Program-made: the position numbers and the translations under genes
In this document: piece by piece, positions 9,274 through 18,315 of the stretch
Layout: each line of letters begins with the position of its first letter
How positions within the stretch are numbered: position 1 is the first letter of the stretch
Origin: [Eubacterium] yurii subsp. margaretiae ATCC 43715
GTDB lineage: Bacteria; Bacillota; Clostridia; Peptostreptococcales; Filifactoraceae
Direction of reading: 5' to 3'
DNA: 64,000 nt
NCBI GenBank assembly: GCA_000146855.1
Contig: GL405246.1
Span: 1,482,158-1,546,157 of the forward strand
Notes under the pieces: model-generated
Database searches by the model: none
Told to the model about the DNA's origin: nothing
The model's input: the letters and a program-made list of their open reading frames with translations, nothing else

Positions 9274-10722
9274 TTACAATCCATTTTTAATAATCTTTTC
9301 CAACTCGTCTATATCTACGTATCTTTCAAATTCTTTTGCTAATTTGTCAATTTGTTCTTCTCTATATTCTGAAAAGTCAATAACTTCTCTATTTTCTTTT
9401 ATATTCTTACTTATTCTTATATTATTTAGAATTTGATTTATAAAGCTTGTATTTTCAAATATCCCAAAACCGCAAAAAGCAACAGTATTGCCTTTTTGTA
9501 TTGCAATTACTCCATCACCATCTTCATGCAAGACATCTTTTGTTTTAATATCAGATGTTTTTACATAATTTATTTCTAATTTTTCATCTATATTTTCAAG
9601 TAGTCCTGCTCTTTTTTCAAAAACAATTTCTTTTCTTACTATCTTTTCCTTGCAATGTTTCACTTTTGCATCAAAAATACCAAGCCCTCTTGTAATTATT
9701 TCTTCATTATTTATTTCTTGGCACAAAAACTCTACACCGTTACCAACAGCAATTATGTTTCCATATCGAACATAGTTTTTAATATTTTCCCAGCCACTCA
9801 TTGACTTTATATCATCAGTCACATTTTTACTTGCAGGTATTATCAGCAAATCTGTCTTTTTATCTATTTCATAAGGCAGGACATAGTTGATATTAATGTC
9901 AGGCATTATCTTGAGCGGTGAAATATCTGTAAAATTTGAAAGGTTCTTAAGTTGTAATATGGAAATATTTATCTTCTCATCATCATATTTTTCAACTTTT
10001 TTCTTAAAATTTAAGGAATCTTCTTCTTCAATGTCCACATCTATGTAGGGCATAACAGAAATTACTTTTACTCCAAGCATTGCCTCAATTTGCTCTATAC
10101 CGCTTTGCAAAATGCTTACGTCACCTCTGAATTTATTTATTATTATCCCCTTGTAGTTAGAACGCCACTTTGGCGGAGTAAGCATTATTGTTCCATATAT
10201 TGAAGCAAATACTCCGCCTTTGTCTATATCCGCCACTAAAATAACAGGTGATTTTGCAATTTCACTCATACCCATATTGACAAAATCACCGTCAAGCAAG
10301 TTGATTTCAGCTGGTGAGCCTGCACCTTCTAAAACAATTACATCATTTTCTTCTTCCAGCTTCTTATATGCAAGCTTTATATGTGGAAGATACTTGGATT
10401 TTATTTGATAATATGTCTTTGCATCATATATTTCATCCTTTTTACCAAGCAAGATAACTTGAGATTTTCTGTCTGAATTCGGTTTTAAAAGTATTGGATT
10501 CATATAGACGGATGGATCTATTTTACAAGCAAAAGCCTGTATAGCCTGTGCTCTTCCAAATTCGTTGCCATCTTTATCAATATAGGAGTTGAGTGCCATA
10601 TTTTGAGATTTATAAGGCGCTACCCTATATCCTCTATCAGACAAGACTCTACACATAGCAGTGACAAAAAGACTCTTACCTGCAGATGAGTTGGTGCCTA
10701 CAAACATTATAGATTTTGACAT
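9274..10722 (-). CDS. CobQ/CbiP-type cobyric acid synthase homologue lacking glutaminase residues
   Basis: The N-terminal half is a clear CobQ P-loop amidotransferase: GTNSSAGKS (9-17), then PYKSQNMALNS, GRAQAIQA, VLEGAGSPAEINL and VADIDKGGVFAS. CobQ amidates corrin side chains using glutamine. In the C-terminal glutaminase-like domain the usual nucleophile motif GICGGxQ is replaced by AVGNGVEF (325-332). The GYEIHxG stretch reads LEINYVK and the GTYLHGxF histidine motif reads VAFCGFGIF. All three family landmarks are therefore gone, while the fold and length (482 residues) are kept. It may use free ammonia or have another job. No other cobalamin gene is present. It lies nine bases after the namZ-like gene. 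Confidence 0.85.
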   Translation of the reverse strand: MSKSIMFVGTNSSAGKSLFVTAMCRVLSDRGYRVAPYKSQNMALNSYIDKDGNEFGRAQAIQAFACKIDPSVYMNPILLKPNSDRKSQVILLGKKDEIYDAKTYYQIKSKYLPHIKLAYKKLEEENDVIVLEGAGSPAEINLLDGDFVNMGMSEIAKSPVILVADIDKGGVFASIYGTIMLTPPKWRSNYKGIIINKFRGDVSILQSGIEQIEAMLGVKVISVMPYIDVDIEEEDSLNFKKKVEKYDDEKINISILQLKNLSNFTDISPLKIMPDININYVLPYEIDKKTDLLIIPASKNVTDDIKSMSGWENIKNYVRYGNIIAVGNGVEFLCQEINNEEIITRGLGIFDAKVKHCKEKIVRKEIVFEKRAGLLENIDEKLEINYVKTSDIKTKDVLHEDGDGVIAIQKGNTVAFCGFGIFENTSFINQILNNIRISKNIKENREVIDFSEYREEQIDKLAKEFERYVDIDELEKIIKNGL

Positions 10723-10731
10723 TGTTGTTCC

Positions 10732-12066
10732 TTATTTATACAAATAGTATTTTTTCGTATTTTCTCTAAAGCTATCTGCTTGATTTCTATACATACTTTC
10801 TATTTCAATAGCAGATTTTTTAGCATCTATAGCCTGAGCAAATGCCTTGTTTCCTGTAATTTTGTAAAACATACTCGGTTTTCCGTTTTTTTCATAGAGA
10901 TTTGTAACAAGTTTTTTCTGCTCGTTTGCAGTAGCTATTATATAATATCCTGTTTTTCCGGGGTTAAATAAGTGATAGTCATACACGTCCAATCTTACCC
11001 CTCCACTTTGCCCCTTTGTCTGAGCGACAAAGTTTACACCGGGAAGATTATAAGAATTAAGTCTTTGGGCAAGAAGACTTGAATTTATGTCCTTGCCTCC
11101 TGACCAATTGAAAAAGTCACTCATGCCTATACCCATATTTTCTGAAGAACCTGTAGCCATATATCCAAATGCCGATTTGATATCAGGTATATATGGTGAA
11201 GTCTGTTTGAATCTAAGCCCTGTATCTTGCCATATCATATCTCTTGAATAATTTTTCATTGGAATAACAACAAGATTTACCCCTATATTTCTATTGAAGT
11301 ATCTTGCCAGCTCTCCGGCAGTCATCCCATGAGCCATAGGCATATTATCTATTCCTACAAATGACTTTGCTACATCTTCGAGCATAAAACCTTCTACATA
11401 CTTACACGAAACAGGATTCGGTCTGTCCAAGACTACAAAGGTCTTATTGTATTTTTTACAAGCTTCCATTGATTTGTACATAGTTGAGATATATGTGTAG
11501 GTTCTTGCTCCGATATCCTGTAAATCAAAGAGCATTACATCTATATTTGCAAGCATAGCCTTAGAAGGCTCTCTTGTATCTCCATAAAGCGAATATACAG
11601 GTAGACCTGTCGATACATCTTTACGAGTGCTCACATAGTCACCGGCTTTGATGTTGCCGTCAATACCATGTTCAGGTGCATATAGCGATGTAAGTTTTGT
11701 ATTTTTATAATTATATAGCACATCTTTGAGATTTTGTCCGTTGGAATTTACGCTTGTCTGATTTACAATAGCTCCAACTCTCTTGCCATCTATAAGATAC
11801 CTATACTCGTCATTAAGTATCTGCTCATCACCAAGCACTACTCTTTGACTGTATAGATTTTGACCTTGAGATTCTGATTGAATATCATTTGAAACTTTCT
11901 CCTTAGACTGACTTTCAAAAGGATTTTCAAATGAAATTTCAAAAGGATTCTCATTTACATACTGAGCAATATACTTATCCAAGATGTCAAAGCTCTCAGC
12001 ATGAGAAAAAATACTACTTTCCCTAATAAAAATAAGCATAATAATTACTAAAAATATCTTTTTCAT
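10732..12066 (-). CDS. namZ: NamZ-like exo-beta-N-acetylmuramidase, DUF1343
   Basis: The protein has 444 residues with a signal peptide (MKKIF, a hydrophobic core, and a probable cleavage site near SHAES). A linker of about 60 polar residues precedes the DUF1343 domain. Family hallmarks include YAPEHGIDG, SLYGDTREPS, DVMLFDLQDIGARTYTY, VLDRPNP, MPMAHGMTAGELA and the glycine-rich FGYMATGSSENMGIG. In Bacillus this family (YbbC/NamZ, GH171) releases terminal N-acetylmuramic acid during cell-wall recycling. It would act outside the membrane here. It heads the minus-strand operon with the cobQ-like and helicase genes. Those partners have no obvious wall role, so co-transcription may not mean shared function. 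Confidence 0.88.
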   Translation of the reverse strand: MKKIFLVIIMLIFIRESSIFSHAESFDILDKYIAQYVNENPFEISFENPFESQSKEKVSNDIQSESQGQNLYSQRVVLGDEQILNDEYRYLIDGKRVGAIVNQTSVNSNGQNLKDVLYNYKNTKLTSLYAPEHGIDGNIKAGDYVSTRKDVSTGLPVYSLYGDTREPSKAMLANIDVMLFDLQDIGARTYTYISTMYKSMEACKKYNKTFVVLDRPNPVSCKYVEGFMLEDVAKSFVGIDNMPMAHGMTAGELARYFNRNIGVNLVVIPMKNYSRDMIWQDTGLRFKQTSPYIPDIKSAFGYMATGSSENMGIGMSDFFNWSGGKDINSSLLAQRLNSYNLPGVNFVAQTKGQSGGVRLDVYDYHLFNPGKTGYYIIATANEQKKLVTNLYEKNGKPSMFYKITGNKAFAQAIDAKKSAIEIESMYRNQADSFRENTKKYYLYK

Positions 12067-12218
12067 AATTTTCTCCGATTTTAATAATAAGTATTAATTT
12101 TGTTGTTTCATTATATCATTTTTTCACACTTATAATCAACACCATAAAAATATTTCAAATTGTTTAGACATTTGAAAATTCAATGAAATTGAAGAAGATA
12201 CTGATATATTAAATATTT

Positions 12219-12247
12219 TTGACAAATTTAACACTCTACGTAATTAT
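12219..12247 (+). promoter_or_regulatory. Promoter for the peroxidase gene
   Basis: A perfect TTGACA (12219-12224) is followed by TAATTA/AATTAT at 12241-12247, giving 16-17 bases of spacing. The peroxidase start lies about 80 bases downstream. Confidence 0.45.
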
Positions 12248-12326
12248 TTGTAACAATGTTTATCTATTTAATATTTTGGATATTATAAGTTAAGTATCAG
12301 CTTTGAATTATAACAGGAGGATGGAG

Positions 12327-12869
12327 ATGGGCTTATACGAATATTCTATAAAAGACGGCAAAGGTAATGATGTACCGTTGTCTGATTATAAAGGAAAGGT
12401 ACTATTAATAGTAAACAGTGCTACAACTTGTGGCTTTACTCCACAATACAATGAATTACAGGAAATATACAGTAAATATAACTCACAGGGTTTTGAAATT
12501 ATAGATATACCATGCAATCAATTTGGAGGTCAAGCTCCAGGTACAGATGAAGAGATAGCAGGATTTTGCTCTCTTAAATTCGGTACTACCTTCCCACAGA
12601 TGCAAAAATCAGATGTTAATGGCGAAAACGAACTGCCTCTATACGGCTTTCTAAAATCACAAAAAGGCTTTGAAGGATTGGGTAAAGGAGCTAAAGCTAT
12701 TGCTCTTACAGCGTTTTTAAAGACGAAATATCCAAATTTTAAAACAAGCCCTGATATAAAATGGAATTTCACTAAGTTTTTAATAGATAGAGAAGGTAAT
12801 GTTATAGAAAGATTTGAACCTACTGCAGATATGAAAATGATTGATGAAGAAATTCAAAAACTGCTTTAA
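12327..12869 (+). CDS. Cysteine-type glutathione peroxidase, probably thioredoxin-dependent
   Basis: The protein has 180 residues. Cys35 in SATTCGFT takes the place of selenocysteine in animal GPx; the codon is TGT, not TGA. Gln65 in CNQFGGQ and Trp146-Asn147 in KWNFTKF complete the catalytic set. A second cysteine in the position of the resolving cysteine (GFCSLKFG, about residue 81) is typical of thioredoxin-dependent members. It reduces peroxides in the cytoplasm. The ATG at 12327 is six bases after AGGAGG; upstream ATG and TTG codons overlap or precede that site. Thioredoxin reductase follows directly on the same strand, supporting thioredoxin as reductant. Confidence 0.93.
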   Translation: MGLYEYSIKDGKGNDVPLSDYKGKVLLIVNSATTCGFTPQYNELQEIYSKYNSQGFEIIDIPCNQFGGQAPGTDEEIAGFCSLKFGTTFPQMQKSDVNGENELPLYGFLKSQKGFEGLGKGAKAIALTAFLKTKYPNFKTSPDIKWNFTKFLIDREGNVIERFEPTADMKMIDEEIQKLL

Positions 12870-13020
12870 TTATTAGCCTTTTAAAATTAGGATAAATTTA
12901 ATTAAGATAGCTGATTAAACAGTTAGACTTAAAAATGAATTTTACTTTTTTCATAACTTATTACTATTGAATTTATTAATCATAAACAATTTTTATTATA
13001 TTATTGTCTTTGGAGAAAAA

Positions 13021-13956
13021 ATGGAAAATTATGATGTTATAATTATAGGAGGAGGTCCTGCCGGACTTACTGCCGCAATATATGCCTCAAGAGCAAGACT
13101 TAGTACTCTAATTATAGAAAAAGAATCATTTGGAGGCCAAATAGTATCTACCGATGGTATAGAAAACTACCCGGGAATAATTGAAGGTGATACAGGTACA
13201 ACCTTAGTGGAGAGAATGAGAAAACAGGCGGAATCTTTTGGTACAAAATTTCTTCGTTCTGAGGTTGTAGATTTTGACTTTTCACAAAAGATAAAAACTG
13301 TAAAGACAAAGGATGAAACTTTCTCAGCAAAAGGCGTGATTTTATCAGTAGGAGCAAGTCACAGAAAGCTTGAAGTTAAAGGTGAGGATGAATTTGCCGG
13401 TGCCGGAGTATCTTACTGTGCTACTTGTGACGGAGCATTTTTCAAAGACATAGAAGTCTTTGTAGTCGGTGGAGGAGATACCGCTTTTCAAGAAGCACTT
13501 TTTTTGACAAAGTATGCTTCGAAAGTCACTATTATTCATAGAAGAGATAGCTTTAGAGCTACTAAAATATTACAAGACAAAGTCGAACAAAATGAAAAGA
13601 TATCTTTCTTGCTTAACAGTAAAATCAAGGAAATAAAAGGCGATGGATTAGTCGGCTCAATTACTGTAGAAAATGTGATAACTGGAGAAGAAACACAGTT
13701 TTTCCCAAATAATGCTTTCAACACATTTGGTATCTTCGTCTTTGCAGGAAATATCCCAAATACAAAGTTATTTGAAAAACAGATAGAATTAAATCCTCAA
13801 GGATATTTTATTGTAGGGAAGGATATGAAAGTCATGGATGGAGTCTATGCAGCAGGAGATTGCATAGAAAAAGAATTTAGACAGGTAGTAACTGCAACAT
13901 CAGACGGGGCTATAGCAGCTTTGGAATTGGAAAAATATATAGAGTTTGAATTTTAA
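13021..13956 (+). CDS. trxB: Thioredoxin reductase
   Basis: The protein has 311 residues. It shows the FAD motif GGGPAGLTAA (10-19), the redox-active CATC (133-136) within the NADPH domain, the NADPH motif VVGGGDTAF, and the closing FAD motif YAAGDCIEKEFRQV. It transfers electrons from NADPH to thioredoxin. The ATG at 13021 follows TTTGGAG and gives the family N-terminus MENYDVIIIGGGPAG; an upstream in-frame start at 12967 would add 18 hydrophobic residues without a ribosome site. It lies about 150 bases after the peroxidase gene, so the two may form an oxidative-stress unit or have separate promoters. Confidence 0.95.
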   Translation: MENYDVIIIGGGPAGLTAAIYASRARLSTLIIEKESFGGQIVSTDGIENYPGIIEGDTGTTLVERMRKQAESFGTKFLRSEVVDFDFSQKIKTVKTKDETFSAKGVILSVGASHRKLEVKGEDEFAGAGVSYCATCDGAFFKDIEVFVVGGGDTAFQEALFLTKYASKVTIIHRRDSFRATKILQDKVEQNEKISFLLNSKIKEIKGDGLVGSITVENVITGEETQFFPNNAFNTFGIFVFAGNIPNTKLFEKQIELNPQGYFIVGKDMKVMDGVYAAGDCIEKEFRQVVTATSDGAIAALELEKYIEFEF

Positions 13957-14036
13957 TATTTAAGGCTTTTTGCGAAAATATATTTTTTATCTTTGCAAAT
14001 AGTCTTTTATTTTTATTCTTCATTTTTTCTCAATTA

Positions 14037-14065
14037 TTGATTATTAAATACTTGTATGTTATAAT
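14037..14065 (+). promoter_or_regulatory. Strong promoter for the SARP-type regulator
   Basis: TTGATT (14037-14042), a 17-base spacer and a perfect TATAAT (14060-14065) lie about 60 bases before the regulator start. Confidence 0.6.
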
Positions 14066-14127
14066 TTGACAAATGAAAAGTTAATAGATTATGAAATTAT
14101 TATGAATTTCAAAGGGAGGTGATTTTT

Positions 14128-17100
14128 ATGAGTACAATCAAAGTAAAATTATTCGGTACACCCTTAGTTACTAAAGATAATGTAGAAGTTCTTTTTCCAT
14201 ACAGTAAGGTCAAGGCACTTTTTTATTATCTTGTTATAAATAAGAGAGCCAGTCGTGATGAGCTTTGCGGACTTTTGTGGTGCGACGATAAGGATGACAT
14301 TGCCAAGAAAAACCTCAGAAATGCCATATATAAGATAAAAAAATCTTTCGATGAAGACATAGTAATATCACCGGACAAGTCCATGGTAATTTTAAATCCT
14401 GATATGGATATTACATCAGATACAGTTTTGTTTGACGAAGATGACGTTAATATATTTGAAGTCTATAGTGGTGATTTTTTGCAAGGATTTTTTGTAAAAG
14501 ATTCTCAAGAGTTTGAAGACTGGATGAGAATGATAAGAGAAAATTACAAAGAAAATTTTGTAAGAAAGATATATAGCCAAATCCATTTTGACCTACAAAA
14601 CAAAGATGTATCAAATATTGAGATGTACTGTAAGAAACTGATTGAAGTAAATGAGTTTGACGAAAAAGCTTACAGAACATTGATGAAGTTTTATAAGTCA
14701 AATAAAAACTACAAAAATGCAATTAACATATATAATAAGCTCTCTTCTGTCCTATCCAAGGAGCTTGGTATTAAACCTGATAAAAAGACAAGATTGATTT
14801 TCAACGATATACTTGACTGCGTCAACGATTCTTCTTACAATAATAATCAATCTTCAAAGGAGTTCTTCTTTGGTAGAGAAAACGAACTTCGTCTATTGGA
14901 ACAAAACTTTGAAAAATTTACCAAAGGCAAGGAGTCAAAGTCTGTAATAATATCTGGAGAGGCAGGTATAGGCAAATCAAGACTAAAAGATGAGTTTTTG
15001 AGCAGAATAAATACAGATGATATACTTATATTTCAAACTAACTGCTATATTGGAGAGAAGAAATTCTTTTTAAAACCTTGGAATACAGTTATATCTCAGA
15101 TATATGAGACCTTATTAAGTGATAAGATAAGCATCCCGCCTCTATGGGAAAATATACTTTCGTCTGTATTTCCTGATTACAATAAAAACGAAGGTATCAA
15201 CTACACAAGTTTGATAGAAAATCTTGAAAATCTTAAATATGACATGATTGGTGATGTTATTTGCAACATATTTGACAAAATATCTGTCAATAAAAAGATA
15301 ATTCTAATATTTGAAGACTTGCAATATGCTGACTCTATGAGTGTATCACTACTAAATACTGTTTCTCTCCATCAAAAAAAATCAGATCTTATTTTCATTG
15401 CGACTTATAGAAACGAATATGACCAATACGTTGAAAATCTAATAACTTCGTTGAAACTATACGATAAACTCCTGCATATTGAGTTAAAAAGGTTTTCCAA
15501 AGATGAGGCTGACAGTTTTATCAAAAATGCTCATCCAAAATATCAAGCTAATAGAAAAATACTTGATAAGATATACGTTGAAACAGAGGGAAATACTTTT
15601 TTCCTAACTGAATATATTAATATTCTAAAGTCAAATGGAAATATAAATATAATGTCATCAAAGATGCAGGACGTAATAAAGAGCAAGTTTTTATACCTAT
15701 CTGAAGAAAGCAACAAGATATTAAATATTACCTCCTTATTTTTTGATGAGGCACCATTAAAAATCCTAAGTGACCTTACAGGATTTAACGAATTATATAT
15801 TCTTGACATAGTTGAAGAACTTGAAAAAAAATATATTCTTAAGGAAATCAAAGATTTAGAAAATATCAGCTTTAAGTTTACTCACCAAAAACTGAGAGAA
15901 TTCGTCTATATGAAACAGTCTGAGGGCAGAAAAAAATTACTCCATAACAAAATAGGAAATTTACTTGAAAGTTATCTAAAAAATACTCCGGTAGATACAG
16001 CACTTTATCATAAATTAATCTATCACTATAAAAATGCGGAGAATGAAGCCAAGGCACTCAAATACCAGATAAAAGTATTAAATTCCTATTTGAATTTTTC
16101 TCATGAGCTCTTCCCAATCCTTACTCCAACTGGACATGAAGATTATAAGTTCACCTACTTCAATAAGCAAGAAACTCTCTCTAACTTTAAAGAAGTGGAA
16201 AATATGCTCAAAATTGCCAAGAAAAAAGAAGGCGCTACACAGGAGATAATCAAGTTGGAGATAGCTTATCTTCACTTAAAGGGCAGATATCTTATACGAG
16301 AAGGAGACTATGAGACAGGTACGAAACTGATACAAGATGTGATATCAAAGGCTATTGATATAGATTACAAAGACTATACACTTGAAGGCTATAAACAGAT
16401 GATATTTTACTATATTCAAACTTATCAAAAAGATTTGATGATTAAATATATAGAGCTTGGCATAGACCTTGCACTTGACCTGAACTACCATAAGGAAGTT
16501 GGTATTTTGCTAAGGTTAAAAGGTCTTTATAAGATAATGTGCGAAAAATATGATGAGGCTGAAAAGTTGCTCAATGAATCTATTAACACATTTAATATCA
16601 CAAAGCAGGTTGCTGAAAAATACTCACTTAACATTGCAGCTGCATATAACTATATCGGTGAGATAAGAAGATTTGAAATGAAGTTTGAAGATGCAATTAA
16701 CTTTTACGAAAAGGCTATAAATATATGTGAAAGCAAAAACTCGCTTATATCCCTTGCAGTATTCAGTATAAATGCAGGACAAGCCGCTTTTGACATGGGC
16801 GATTATGAGAAAGCTAAGGATTATTTTGAAAAAGCAGACGAGCTTTATACGAAGGTTGACTCTATATGGAGAAGATCAGTCGAAGAAGCCTTTATGTCAC
16901 TTATACTTTGCAAGGAAGGTAATTACGCTGAGGCACTTAAGTATCTTAAAAATGCCGTAACTCATTCAAATAAGATTAAAAATCCTCATGAAATCGGAAT
17001 AGTATACAGAGTAAAAGCCGAAATAAGTGTTGCAATGCTCAAAAATGAGGCCATAAATAAGGTTTTTTCAAAATATTTAAAAAATAAACCACAATATTAT

Positions 17101-17181
17101 TGTAATCAGGCCATAAATAATCTCACTAAATCCAACGACGCATACGAGATAGAAATAATAAATAATTTGAATATTTCTTAA
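14128..17181 (+). CDS. Large SARP/BTAD transcriptional regulator with NTPase and TPR domains
   Basis: The protein has about 1017 residues. Residues 1-95 form an OmpR-like winged helix (VKLFGTPLVT, then SRDELCGLLW and NLRNAIYKIKK). A bacterial transcriptional activation domain follows to about 240 and ends with KELGIKPDKKT. An AAA/STAND-type NTPase has Walker A SGEAGIGKSR (about 277) and Walker B LIFEDLQYAD (about 394). The C-terminal 400 residues are tetratricopeptide repeats such as KAKDYFEKADELYTK. Such proteins act as signal-responsive activators. The start is set by a near-perfect AAAGGGAGGTGAT seven bases before ATG. No dedicated target operon is adjacent, since an IS30 element and unrelated cargo follow. 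Confidence 0.88.
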   Translation: MSTIKVKLFGTPLVTKDNVEVLFPYSKVKALFYYLVINKRASRDELCGLLWCDDKDDIAKKNLRNAIYKIKKSFDEDIVISPDKSMVILNPDMDITSDTVLFDEDDVNIFEVYSGDFLQGFFVKDSQEFEDWMRMIRENYKENFVRKIYSQIHFDLQNKDVSNIEMYCKKLIEVNEFDEKAYRTLMKFYKSNKNYKNAINIYNKLSSVLSKELGIKPDKKTRLIFNDILDCVNDSSYNNNQSSKEFFFGRENELRLLEQNFEKFTKGKESKSVIISGEAGIGKSRLKDEFLSRINTDDILIFQTNCYIGEKKFFLKPWNTVISQIYETLLSDKISIPPLWENILSSVFPDYNKNEGINYTSLIENLENLKYDMIGDVICNIFDKISVNKKIILIFEDLQYADSMSVSLLNTVSLHQKKSDLIFIATYRNEYDQYVENLITSLKLYDKLLHIELKRFSKDEADSFIKNAHPKYQANRKILDKIYVETEGNTFFLTEYINILKSNGNINIMSSKMQDVIKSKFLYLSEESNKILNITSLFFDEAPLKILSDLTGFNELYILDIVEELEKKYILKEIKDLENISFKFTHQKLREFVYMKQSEGRKKLLHNKIGNLLESYLKNTPVDTALYHKLIYHYKNAENEAKALKYQIKVLNSYLNFSHELFPILTPTGHEDYKFTYFNKQETLSNFKEVENMLKIAKKKEGATQEIIKLEIAYLHLKGRYLIREGDYETGTKLIQDVISKAIDIDYKDYTLEGYKQMIFYYIQTYQKDLMIKYIELGIDLALDLNYHKEVGILLRLKGLYKIMCEKYDEAEKLLNESINTFNITKQVAEKYSLNIAAAYNYIGEIRRFEMKFEDAINFYEKAINICESKNSLISLAVFSINAGQAAFDMGDYEKAKDYFEKADELYTKVDSIWRRSVEEAFMSLILCKEGNYAEALKYLKNAVTHSNKIKNPHEIGIVYRVKAEISVAMLKNEAINKVFSKYLKNKPQYYCNQAINNLTKSNDAYEIEIINNLNIS

Positions 17182-17199
17182 GAGTTTTAAAATGATAGA

Positions 17200-18298
17200 T
17201 TGTCAAGTTAAGTGCAACACTTTTTTAAATTACTCAAAAAACTTACTTAAAACTTCTAATGGAGTTTTATAACCTAATCTCTTTCTTGGTCTGTTGTTAA
17301 TCATATCAACAAACTCTTTTAGAGATTCATCAGTAATGTTTTTAAATGAACTGCCTTTAGGGAAAAATTGTCTAAGTAGTCCATTTGTGTTTTCATTTGT
17401 ACCTCTTTGCCACGGTGAGTATGGATCACAAAAGTATACATCCATACCTGTATTTTGCTTTATGTATTCATGCATAGCAAACTCTTTACCATTGTCTACA
17501 GTAAAGCTCTTTTTGAGTTCATCAGGTATAGTTTCAAAAGCTTGTATGGTTTTATTACTAAACTCCGTGTCTGTTTTAGTTTCTAACTTAAAAGCTACAA
17601 GAAAACCGGATTTTCTTTCTACATGAGTTCCAAGTAGACCTGTTTTCCTCATACCAAATACAGTATCACTTTCAAAGTGACCGAATCTGCTTCTGTTAGT
17701 ACATCCACTTGGTCTTTGAGAAATATTAACAGTGTTAGGTATTTTACCTCTATTATCATTAGTAGATTTACGTTTTTTATGCTTATTCATAAATCTCATT
17801 ATCTTCTTTATCTCTATAGGTAAAATACCTGAATGAACAGCTCTGTAGATAGTATTATAAGAAATACTGAAAGCTTGTTTTTCTAACTTCGCTCTACCTG
17901 ATATTTGCTCAGGAGTCCATCTTAATTTAAGTCTTTGTATAACATAATTTCTAATTTCTTGATTATGCTTTAAGACAGCTTTTCTGCCACAGTTAGATTT
18001 TCTTTTAAGATACTTTTTTTGAGCATGATGAGCGGCATAAGAGCCGTTGGCATAAGAGTTACGTTTAAACTCACGAGAAATGGTGGAAGGCGAGCGACAG
18101 AGTATACGTGCTATAGCACGTATACTCATGCCTTGTTCCAACATAACTCTTGACTTTTCTCTTTCTTCTATGCTAAGATGAGTGTAATGACTCATAAAAT
18201 ATCAACTCCTTGTATTATTTGTTTGCAAACTCTATCATACAAGTTTTTATTTTCTGAGTCATTATTTTTTTATTAAGTGTTGCACTTATATTGTAAAC
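17200..18298 (-). mobile_element. IS30-family insertion sequence
   Basis: One transposase frame lies between imperfect terminal inverted repeats sharing the core TAAGTGCAACACTT (left from about 17209, right complement ending about 18287). Outside the core the ends still match at about half the positions out to 17200 and 18298, so the outer limits are approximate. No target duplication could be fixed. It separates chromosomal genes from the transporter and ICE cargo. Confidence 0.8.
17230..18195 (-). CDS. IS30-family transposase
   Basis: The protein has 321 residues. An N-terminal helix-turn-helix (HLSIEEREKSRVMLEQG and IARILCRSPSTISREF) is followed by an IS30-type region with KLRWTPEQIS. The DDE catalytic core has an aspartate in FESDTVFG, an aspartate in TVDNGKEF and a glutamate in RGTNENTNGLLRQ. 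The closing INNRPRKRLGYKTPLEVL is the family signature. The frame is intact, so the element may be active. The start has GGAG upstream. Confidence 0.95.
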   Translation of the reverse strand: MSHYTHLSIEEREKSRVMLEQGMSIRAIARILCRSPSTISREFKRNSYANGSYAAHHAQKKYLKRKSNCGRKAVLKHNQEIRNYVIQRLKLRWTPEQISGRAKLEKQAFSISYNTIYRAVHSGILPIEIKKIMRFMNKHKKRKSTNDNRGKIPNTVNISQRPSGCTNRSRFGHFESDTVFGMRKTGLLGTHVERKSGFLVAFKLETKTDTEFSNKTIQAFETIPDELKKSFTVDNGKEFAMHEYIKQNTGMDVYFCDPYSPWQRGTNENTNGLLRQFFPKGSSFKNITDESLKEFVDMINNRPRKRLGYKTPLEVLSKFFE

Positions 18299-18315
18299 CT
18301 AAAATTATTATATTC

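Noticed and set aside
9274..12066. Cobalamin biosynthesis operon around the CobQ homologue
   Set aside because: Neighbours are a muramidase and an RNA helicase, no other cob or cbi gene is present, and I saw no cobalamin riboswitch upstream.
12327..12869. Possible selenoprotein glutathione peroxidase, because selC is nearby
   Set aside because: The catalytic codon is TGT (cysteine) and no in-frame TGA occurs at the active site.
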